Assembly (NCBI GenBank): GCA_934183165.1
Contig: CAKPRZ010000002.1
Location: 62,001-126,000, forward strand
Length of the DNA: 64,000 nucleotides
From: an uncultured Bacilli bacterium
Lineage (GTDB): Bacteria > Bacillota_I > Bacilli_A > RF39 > UBA660
Direction of reading: 5' to 3'
Positions within the stretch are counted from its first letter, which is position 1. Each line of letters begins with the position of its first letter. The translations under genes were made by a program, and so were the position numbers. Positions 58,364 through 64,000 of the stretch are shown here, one piece after another. The notes below the pieces were generated by a model. The model was not told where the DNA came from. It ran no database searches and was given only the letters and a program-made list of their open reading frames with translations.

Positions 58364-58819
58364 ATGAAGGTTGGAATAGTAAGTGATCATAGAGGTGTAA
58401 AACTTAAATCCAAATTAATAGATTATTTAAAAAAAGAAAATATTGAAGTTTATAATTATGGTACTGATACTTTAGAAAGCGTTGATTATCCAAAATATGG
58501 TATATTGCTAGGGGAAAAAGTTGCTTCTCATGAAGTGGATTTTGGTGTTGCGATATGCGGAAGTGGAATTGGGATAAGTATTGCGTGCAATAAAGTAAAA
58601 GGGATTAGGTGTGCAAAAATAGATAATGTTAAAGATGCTAGATATACTAGATTAGATAATGATGCCAATATAGTAGCTATTCGTGGGGATATGCCAACAT
58701 ATAAAGCTAAAGATATTTTAGATGAATTCTTATTTACCGATTTTTCAAATGCTGAAAGACATATTAATAGAATTAAAATGATTACAAAGTATGAAGAGGA
58801 ACACTGTAATGAGCGTTAA
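58364..58819 (+). CDS. rpiB: Ribose-5-phosphate isomerase B (RpiB/LacAB family)
   Basis: A 151-residue sugar-phosphate isomerase: VGIVSDHRGVKLKSKLIDYL, AICGSGIGISIACNKVKGIR with the catalytic Cys, then DNDANIVAIRGD. Interconverts ribose-5-P and ribulose-5-P. Allose-6-P isomerase activity is possible in the family. TATACT near 58334 is a likely -10. Confidence 0.92.
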   Translation: MKVGIVSDHRGVKLKSKLIDYLKKENIEVYNYGTDTLESVDYPKYGILLGEKVASHEVDFGVAICGSGIGISIACNKVKGIRCAKIDNVKDARYTRLDNDANIVAIRGDMPTYKAKDILDEFLFTDFSNAERHINRIKMITKYEEEHCNER

Positions 58820-59006
58820 ATTTTTTATATATCTTTTTTCTTCTATATTAGTAGTTTGGTCACTTGAATCATTAAATATTAATAAATTTTTTAAAAAAAA
58901 TAGAGTTGTTCAAGCTAGAATTTTATATTTATTAATAGGATTATCTTTAATATATTTAATAACTAATTTTATTTATGACTTGTTTTTATCATCACAAATA
59001 ATATAA
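58809..59006 (+). CDS. DUF1146 membrane protein (YwzB-like)
   Basis: A 65-residue protein with two membrane helices and the family pattern VWSLESLNINKFFKKNRVVQ followed by ARILYLLIGLSLIYLITNF, matching Bacillus YwzB. Start ATG 58809 after GAGGA; overlaps rpiB by 11 bp. In Bacillus ywzB precedes spoIID and spoIIQ; spoIID is missing here. Function unknown. Confidence 0.85.
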   Translation: MSVKFFIYLFSSILVVWSLESLNINKFFKKNRVVQARILYLLIGLSLIYLITNFIYDLFLSSQII

Positions 59007-59012
59007 TTTTTT

Positions 59013-59042
59013 GTATAAAATGAAACCTTATTGTTAAAACTT
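59013..59042 (+). promoter_or_regulatory. Sigma-F-like promoter of spoIIQ
   Basis: GTATA, 15 bases, GTTAAAACTT; fits the Bacillus sigma-F pattern GywTA-N15-GgnnAnAnTw at all strong positions. spoIIQ is a forespore sigma-F gene in Bacillus. Confidence 0.6.
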
Positions 59043-59058
59043 ATAATGAGGTGAAAAT

Positions 59059-59697
59059 ATGAAGAAAAAATTAAAATTAAAAAAGTTTGTAATGCCTAGT
59101 GTATATGTATTATTAGTTTCGCTATTAGCAATTTCAACATTTATGAGTTTTGCTAATGGTAGTAAGGAAGATGAAAAAGTAGAGGATATCACTTACGTTT
59201 CAAATATTGTTTGGACTAATGATACTCCAGTTGTATCAACTGATAAGGTAATAATTAAACCTTTTACCAATACTGATGTTGCTATTGGCAAATATTACTA
59301 TGATTATAAGGAAAATCAAGATTCTCAAAAAAATGCAATAATATATTATGAAGATAGTTATATTCAGAATTCAGGTGTTGACTATATATTAGATAAGACA
59401 TTTGATGTTATTAGCATTTATGATGGAACTGTTACTAAGGTAGAAAATAATGATGTTGTTGGTAAAACTGTAGAAATTAAACATGAAAATAATATTATAA
59501 GTGTTTATCAAAGTTTGAGTGAAGTATCAGTCAAAGAAGGCGATACAGTAAAGCAAGGCAGTATAATTGGTAAAAGTGGAACATCAAAGATTAATAAAGA
59601 TTTAGGTAATCATTTACATCTTGAAATATATATAAATGGTCAAGTATTAAATCCGGAAAAATGTTTTGATAAAAAAATTGCTGAATTACAGGCTTAA
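59059..59697 (+). CDS. spoIIQ: Stage II sporulation protein Q (SpoIIQ), degenerate M23 domain
   Basis: A 212-residue forespore membrane protein. Membrane helix VYVLLVSLLAISTFMSFA (about 16-33), then an M23 domain from about 105. The first zinc motif, usually H-x3-D, reads NSGVD, with Asn in place of His; the second, GNHLHLEIY, is intact. Bacillus SpoIIQ is likewise catalytically degenerate and acts as a partner of SpoIIIAH in the channel between mother cell and forespore. Position before mbl matches Bacillus. AGGC-TTAAT-GCCT followed by T7 at its end may be a weak terminator (59690-59708). Confidence 0.9.
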   Translation: MKKKLKLKKFVMPSVYVLLVSLLAISTFMSFANGSKEDEKVEDITYVSNIVWTNDTPVVSTDKVIIKPFTNTDVAIGKYYYDYKENQDSQKNAIIYYEDSYIQNSGVDYILDKTFDVISIYDGTVTKVENNDVVGKTVEIKHENNIISVYQSLSEVSVKEGDTVKQGSIIGKSGTSKINKDLGNHLHLEIYINGQVLNPEKCFDKKIAELQA

Positions 59698-59725
59698 TGC
59701 CTTTTTTTCTTGAGGAGGTTCAGAT

Positions 59726-60709
59726 ATGAAAGATATAGGAATAGATTTAGGGACAGCTAACATATTAATTTATGTTAAAGGTGAAGGTATAGTACTTAAT
59801 GAACCTAGTGTTGTTGCAATTGATACTGACAGTAAAACTGTCTTAGCAATAGGTCATGAAGCAAATGAGATGTTAGGCAGGACTCCTGGAAAGGTAAAGG
59901 CAATAAAGCCACTTAAAGATGGTGTTATAGCGGATTTTGATTATACTGAAATTATGCTTACAAAATATATAAAGAAAATAAAAGGACGAGGTATTTTATC
60001 AAAGCCTAGGATATTGATTTGTTGTCCATCCAATATTACATCAGTTGAAAAAAATGCCATAAGAGAAGTTGCAGAAAATCTTGGAGCAAAAAAAGTCTTT
60101 GTAGAAGAAGAACCTAAAGTAGCAGCAATAGGTGCCGGCATGGATATTTCAAAACCAAGTGGTAATATGGTAATAGATATAGGTGGAGGTACTACTGATA
60201 TAGCTGTTTTATCATTAGGAGGAATAGTAACAAGTCAATCTTTAAAAGTGGCGGGTAATTCATTTGATAATGCTATAATAGAATATGTGAAAAATGAACA
60301 TGATCTGTTAATTGGTGAGAAAACTGCAGAGGACTTAAAATTTAATATTGGAGCAGTTTATAATGGCGATAAAAATAATAAAATAGAAGTTAAGGGAAGA
60401 AACTTAAAGAAAGGGTTACCTTCTACAATTGAAATAACAGAAAAAGAATTAGAAGAAGCATTAAATCCACTTGCTATGGAAATAGTAAAAAAGACCAAAT
60501 CTGTACTTGAAAAAACACCACCAGAATTATCAGCAGATATATATGATAAAGGAATAGTTTTAACAGGAGGAGGGGCTTTAATAAAAGGTTTACCAGAATT
60601 GTTTGAACAAGAGTTGAAAATACCTATTTTTATTTCAGAAAGTCCTCTCACTTGCGTAGCCGAAGGATGCGGAATATTACTATCGAATTTAGATTTAATT
60701 GATTATTAA
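59726..60709 (+). CDS. mbl: Actin-like cell-shape protein Mbl/MreB
   Basis: A 327-residue bacterial actin that guides lateral wall synthesis. MKDIGIDLGTANILIYVKGEG (phosphate 1), MVIDIGGGTTDIAVLSLGG (phosphate 2), and LTGGGALIKGLPELF (adenosine). spoIIQ-(spoIIID)-mbl order points to Mbl among the MreB paralogues; spoIIID is missing. Strong GAGGAGGTTCAGAT ribosome binding site. Suggests a rod-shaped cell. Confidence 0.93.
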   Translation: MKDIGIDLGTANILIYVKGEGIVLNEPSVVAIDTDSKTVLAIGHEANEMLGRTPGKVKAIKPLKDGVIADFDYTEIMLTKYIKKIKGRGILSKPRILICCPSNITSVEKNAIREVAENLGAKKVFVEEEPKVAAIGAGMDISKPSGNMVIDIGGGTTDIAVLSLGGIVTSQSLKVAGNSFDNAIIEYVKNEHDLLIGEKTAEDLKFNIGAVYNGDKNNKIEVKGRNLKKGLPSTIEITEKELEEALNPLAMEIVKKTKSVLEKTPPELSADIYDKGIVLTGGGALIKGLPELFEQELKIPIFISESPLTCVAEGCGILLSNLDLIDY

Positions 60710-60739
60710 AAAGTTAAATGTAATAGTTTAACTTTTTTT
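60708..60739 (+). terminator. Intrinsic terminator after mbl
   Basis: AAAAAGTTAAA-loop-TTTAACTTTTTTT. Confidence 0.85.
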
Positions 60740-60774
60740 GCTATTTATGGTATAATCTATTTGGAGTGATTTGT

Positions 60775-61860
60775 ATGTTTGCAAAAGAAATTGATTATAT
60801 TTTATTGATAGTTTCAACAACATTCATTTTTACAGCACTTATCATGCCCTTTATTTCAAAAATAGCAAAGCATATAGGTGCTATTGATATGCCAGGAGCA
60901 CGTCATATTCATAAAGTGCCAACTCCTAGATTGGGTGGCTTAGGTATTTATTTCGGATTTTTATTTGCATATATGATTTTTGGTATTAATAGTATTCAAA
61001 TGAATTCTGTGCTAATTGGAAGTTCTATTATAATTATTACAGGTATGATTGATGATATTAAACCAATTAAATCATGGCATAAATTAATTGGTCAGATTTT
61101 AGCCGCGTTAACTATTATATTTTATGGAAAGATATTGCTAAGTAATGCAACAGCATTTGGCTTTAATGTAGAATTTGGACTTTTTGCGTATCCAATAACT
61201 CTTATTTTTATTGTTGGATGTATAAACATTATTAATTTAATCGACGGACTAGATGGATTAAGTGCAGGAATAACTTCTATTTTCTTTATAACCATTGTTG
61301 TTATTTCTTATTTTCAGGGTAAAATGGATAGTTTAGCTGTTACTTTAGCTGTTATTATGCTTGGAGCAACATTAGGATTTTTATTACATAACTTTTCTCC
61401 TGCTAAAATATTTGCTGGAGATACGGGCTCTATGTTTATGGGATTTATCATTTCTGTTGTTGCTTTGTTAGGTTTTAAAGGAACAATGTTAACATCTCTT
61501 GTAGTACCGCTTTTGATACTTGCTATTCCTATATTGGATACATTATTTGCAATTATTAGAAGATTATTAAAAAAACAACCGATTTTTACTGCAGACAAAG
61601 AACATATGCATCATCAATTTCTAAAAATGAATTTTTCTCCTAGAACAACCGTGTTAATTGTTTATGGAATTAATATTTTATTTTCTCTGGCATCAGTTTT
61701 TTATGTGTTAAGAGATCCAGTAATGGGTAAGATTTTGTATATTGTATTATTTTTCTTAGTCCTAACATTTGTTTTAAACACGGGAATTATTTCTGATAAA
61801 GTAAGTGATAAAGTTAAAAATATAGAAAAAAGAGGATTAAGGAAAAAGAGAAATAAATAG
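60775..61860 (+). CDS. tagO: Undecaprenyl-phosphate GlcNAc-1-phosphate transferase (TagO/WecA)
   Basis: A 361-residue enzyme with about 11 membrane helices of the MraY/WecA family. DMPGARHIHKVPTPRLGGLG, GMIDDIKPIKSWHK, NLIDGLDGLSAG, FAGDTGSMFMG and KEHMHHQFLKMNFSPR (the HIHH-type loop of WecA/TagO) are present. It starts teichoic acid or other surface glycopolymers on the lipid carrier. ATG 60775 after TTGGAGTGATTTGT; the frame opens at GTG 60766. Ends in KKRNK overlapping a terminator. Confidence 0.92.
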   Translation: MFAKEIDYILLIVSTTFIFTALIMPFISKIAKHIGAIDMPGARHIHKVPTPRLGGLGIYFGFLFAYMIFGINSIQMNSVLIGSSIIIITGMIDDIKPIKSWHKLIGQILAALTIIFYGKILLSNATAFGFNVEFGLFAYPITLIFIVGCINIINLIDGLDGLSAGITSIFFITIVVISYFQGKMDSLAVTLAVIMLGATLGFLLHNFSPAKIFAGDTGSMFMGFIISVVALLGFKGTMLTSLVVPLLILAIPILDTLFAIIRRLLKKQPIFTADKEHMHHQFLKMNFSPRTTVLIVYGINILFSLASVFYVLRDPVMGKILYIVLFFLVLTFVLNTGIISDKVSDKVKNIEKRGLRKKRNK

Positions 61861-61878
61861 TTTCTCTTTTGTTTTTTT
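61844..61878 (+). terminator. Intrinsic terminator overlapping the end of tagO
   Basis: AAAAGAGAAA-TAAATAG-TTTCTCTTTT, G, T7. The 5' arm encodes the last residues of TagO. Confidence 0.85.
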
Positions 61879-61891
61879 GAGGAGTGGTAAT

Positions 61892-62623
61892 GTGTTAAAT
61901 TTTATTATTTGCGAAGATAATATAGATTTTAGAAAACATGAAAAGCAAATTGTTGATAATTTTATGATGAAATATGATATTGATTATAAATGTTATTTGT
62001 TTGATGAGTATGAAAAGGATTTTGAAGATATTGTTAAGAAGGATGTGGGTTTCAAAATTTATCTTTTAGATATTCAAACTAGAGCTGGCTCTGGTTTGGA
62101 TGCAGCCAGAATGATTAGAGAGGAATATGATGATTGGGTATCTATTATAATAATCATCACAGCATTTAATTCATTAAAATATGAAGCACTAGATAATAGA
62201 TTATATCTATTGGATTTTATTAGTAAATTAAACAAATGTGATGAAAAATTGACTGAAGACTTGGAACGTGCAATGAAACATTATGATAATAGAGAAAAGA
62301 CTTTATCATATGAATACAATCATGTTGTTACAAAAATAGAATTTAGACATATTATTTACATTGAAAAAGAATTGGATAGTAAAAGATGTGTAATTAAAAC
62401 TATATATGGTTCACAGTTTATAAATAAAAATCTAAATGAAACAGAACTGTTGCTTGATAATAGATTTATTAAAACAAGTAGAAGTATGATTGTTAATGTG
62501 GATTATATAAGAAAATATGACATGAAAGAAAATAAAATAATTTTTAAAAATGGTGATGTTAGTTACCAGATTTCTAGAAACAAAAAGAAGGAGTTAAAAG
62601 AATATGTTGGAATATGTTCTTAA
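61892..62623 (+). CDS. LytTR-type response regulator (AgrA/ComE-like)
   Basis: A 243-residue regulator. Receiver domain with FIICEDN (acidic pocket) and the phosphorylated Asp in IYLLDIQTRAGSGLDAA (about D60); LytTR DNA-binding domain from about 135 with IIYIEKELDSKRCVIKTIYG and FIKTSRSMIVNVDYIRKYD. Start GTG 61892 after GAGGAGTGGTAAT. Overlaps the kinase gene by 20 bp. No autoinducer peptide or AgrB-like gene lies in the window. Confidence 0.9.
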   Translation: MLNFIICEDNIDFRKHEKQIVDNFMMKYDIDYKCYLFDEYEKDFEDIVKKDVGFKIYLLDIQTRAGSGLDAARMIREEYDDWVSIIIIITAFNSLKYEALDNRLYLLDFISKLNKCDEKLTEDLERAMKHYDNREKTLSYEYNHVVTKIEFRHIIYIEKELDSKRCVIKTIYGSQFINKNLNETELLLDNRFIKTSRSMIVNVDYIRKYDMKENKIIFKNGDVSYQISRNKKKELKEYVGICS

Positions 62624-63893
62624 ATTTTTAACGTTTTTTATAACACCTACGGCAGGGTATTTTGTAATTAAAAATTTTGATATATCAAAAGAGGAACCTA
62701 ATAAATTTAAAGTAGCAATTGCAATATTATCTTTAGCACTTTTAAATTTTGGTGTTTATAATGTTAAGTATAATATTGCAATTAGTATAATTACTTTTCT
62801 GTTTAGTATTTTTGTATATAAAGTACTGTTCAATACAAAGATCATAGAAACAACAATGGCAGTAATTATATTGTTTGTATTATTAACACTTGGTGATGTG
62901 ATAGCATCGTTTATGCTTGTTCCTTTTGTAGATGCCGCAAAACTTCGAAATAACGCTATAGCAATGAGCATTGGTAATATTTTAGTAGCAATCATAACAG
63001 TATTAGTTTCACGACATAAAATTGTGAAATCGAATAGTGTTAAGTTTATTAAGAAAAGTGAAAATAGTCAAATTGTTAAAACATTGATTTTTTCTGCACT
63101 ATTAGTTTCGTTGCTTCTTGCATTAATGTACATAATATCGGTTAATTATAAGTTGATACAAGAATATATTGTTGCAGTTTTGATTATGACTGGATTAATT
63201 ATATTATTTTTATTATATGTTAGAGAAAATAATGGAAGAATTCAGTTTGAAAATAAATATAAAGAAATGTTAGAATATTCAAAAACATTCGAAGATATAA
63301 TCGACAATGATAAACTACTAATCCATGAATATAAAAATCAACTTGCAGCTATTCAAAGTATGTCTAATATTAAACAGGTTAAATCGTATATTAATAATAT
63401 ATTAGATTGTTCAGATAAAATTAGTAAAGCATATATTGAAGATTTGAAATATTTACCTAAAGGTGGTATTAAAGGTACAATATATTATAAAATTGTAGTT
63501 GCAACTAATAAAAAGCTTAATGTAACTTTAAATGTAAGTAAAAATGTAAAGGATGTTAAATTAAGTGATGAAAAGACTATAGAATGCTTAATTCAAGCAT
63601 TAGGTATTTGCCTTGATAATGCTATAGAAGCTAGTGAAACATCAAAAGATAAAAATTTATCAATAGAAATATATATGTTAAAGCATGAAATTAATGTTGT
63701 TATATGTAATACATTTGATGAACAACGAGTAAACTTGAATAAAATAGAAAATAAAGGATATTCAACTAAAGGAAAAGGTAGAGGTAATGGATTATATTTC
63801 CTATCTAAAATTGTTAATTCTCAAAAAAATATTTCTACTAATTGGAGCATATTGAATCAATATTTTGTTAGAAAAATTATAATCAAATTATAA
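62604..63893 (+). CDS. GHKL sensor histidine kinase (AgrC-like)
   Basis: A 429-residue membrane kinase. About six helices fill residues 1-205, with no large external domain, as in peptide-sensing HPK10 kinases. The phosphoacceptor is probably His 241 in LLIHEYKNQLAAIQSM; the ATPase has the N-box LDNAIEASE and the G-box GKGRGNGLYFLSKI. Pairs with the response regulator upstream. Confidence 0.92.
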   Translation: MLEYVLKFLTFFITPTAGYFVIKNFDISKEEPNKFKVAIAILSLALLNFGVYNVKYNIAISIITFLFSIFVYKVLFNTKIIETTMAVIILFVLLTLGDVIASFMLVPFVDAAKLRNNAIAMSIGNILVAIITVLVSRHKIVKSNSVKFIKKSENSQIVKTLIFSALLVSLLLALMYIISVNYKLIQEYIVAVLIMTGLIILFLLYVRENNGRIQFENKYKEMLEYSKTFEDIIDNDKLLIHEYKNQLAAIQSMSNIKQVKSYINNILDCSDKISKAYIEDLKYLPKGGIKGTIYYKIVVATNKKLNVTLNVSKNVKDVKLSDEKTIECLIQALGICLDNAIEASETSKDKNLSIEIYMLKHEINVVICNTFDEQRVNLNKIENKGYSTKGKGRGNGLYFLSKIVNSQKNISTNWSILNQYFVRKIIIKL

Positions 63894-63930
63894 AAGAATC
63901 AAATGATATGATATTTTATATTTATTATTA

Positions 63931-63960
63931 AAAAGTAGACTAAATATCTAGTCTACTTTT
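63931..63960. terminator. Terminator between the kinase gene and the next unit
   Basis: AAAAGTAGACTA-AATATC-TAGTCTACTTTT, a perfect 12-bp stem. T-rich tails on both strands, slightly better on the minus strand, so it may serve two convergent genes. Confidence 0.7.
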
Positions 63961-63966
63961 ATCATA

Positions 63967-64000
63967 TTATTGCATTTGTTTTATTAGTCCATAAATTTTG
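63967..64000 (-). CDS. Possible C-terminus of a minus-strand gene cut by the window end
   Basis: The last 34 bases read KIYGLIKQMQ-stop on the minus strand, directly followed by the bidirectional hairpin. Eleven codons are too few for recognition; it is listed because the terminator suggests a convergent gene. Confidence 0.25.
   Translation of the reverse strand, partial: KIYGLIKQMQ

Noticed and set aside
1..64000. Reassigned TGA as Trp (Mycoplasma-type code)
   Set aside because: Trp residues in conserved proteins are TGG and several genes end in TGA at expected lengths (pth, yabG, leader ORF of recF).
1..64000. Mobile elements, prophage, CRISPR array, tRNA or rRNA genes
   Set aside because: No transposase, integrase, Cas protein, regularly spaced repeats, tRNA cloverleaf or rRNA sequence was seen; the only exact long repeat noticed is the 41-bp NBS-parS unit.

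Overview
The window is the replication-origin region of a low-GC (visibly well under 30% by eye, not counted), spore-forming Firmicute, and it is almost entirely core chromosome. Gene order follows the Bacillus subtilis origin region closely. TGA is used as a stop (for example in pth, yabG and rsmA-side leader ORFs) and Trp is encoded by TGG, so this is genetic code 11 and not a Mycoplasma code. BofA, SpoVT, YabG, YabP, YabQ, GerQ, SpoIIR and SpoIIQ mark an endospore former. The best guess is an uncultured, gut-type Bacilli or Erysipelotrichia-like lineage; the species cannot be named from the sequence alone.

Layout. From 1 to 12064 all genes lie on the minus strand, reading away from the origin: rpmH, rnpA, yidC, jag, mnmE, mnmG, rsmG, a Noc-type ParB paralogue, soj/parA, spo0J/parB, a DUF951 gene, an AbgT-family transporter and ychF (cut by the window edge). 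The stretch 12065-12378 holds an AT-rich block and a cluster of DnaA-box-like sites and is the probable oriC. From 12379 the genes read on the plus strand: dnaA, dnaN, a ComK-like gene, recF, gyrB, gyrA, the small SRP RNA, tadA, dnaX, ebfC, recR, bofA, holB, ricT, yabB, pth, mfd, an orphan, spoVT, a T-box followed by dut and metG, a small membrane protein, tatD, a 3D-domain protein, rsmA, yabG, veg, spoVG, yabP, yabQ.

The rest of the right arm carries a second set of core genes: a stand-alone DHH phosphodiesterase with rplI and dnaB, an M23 peptidase, walJ, rlmH, an XRE regulator, an alanine/sodium symporter, ung, a minus-strand LemA-like gene and gerQ, pduL, a minus-strand class A PBP, a DUF1934 gene with rpoE, prfA, prmC, spoIIR, mntP, fba, murA, an SGNH hydrolase, rpmE, rpiB, a DUF1146 gene, spoIIQ, mbl, tagO, and an AgrA/AgrC-like two-component pair.

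The most striking non-coding structure is at 21.2-22.2 kb. Two composite modules, each made of two Noc-binding palindromes (ATTTCCCGGGAAAT) followed by a perfect parS (TGTTTCACGTGAAACA), flank the SRP RNA and tadA; the last 41 bp of the modules are identical. A third parS follows tadA and a lone Noc site lies between mnmG and mnmE. The window also encodes both cognate proteins, and their recognition-helix residues match the parS-type and Noc-type patterns. The Noc-like protein lacks the N-terminal membrane helix of B. subtilis Noc (an in-frame stop sits just upstream of its start) and instead has an Asn-rich tail of about 200 residues. Other points of interest are a ComK homologue between dnaN and recF behind nested palindromes, a tiny ORF coupled to recF, a dUTPase placed under a methionine-type T-box, a GdpP-like enzyme reduced to its catalytic half, a shortened ribosomal protein L34, and matching sigma-E-like promoters on four sporulation genes. 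No mobile element, CRISPR, tRNA or rRNA gene was seen.
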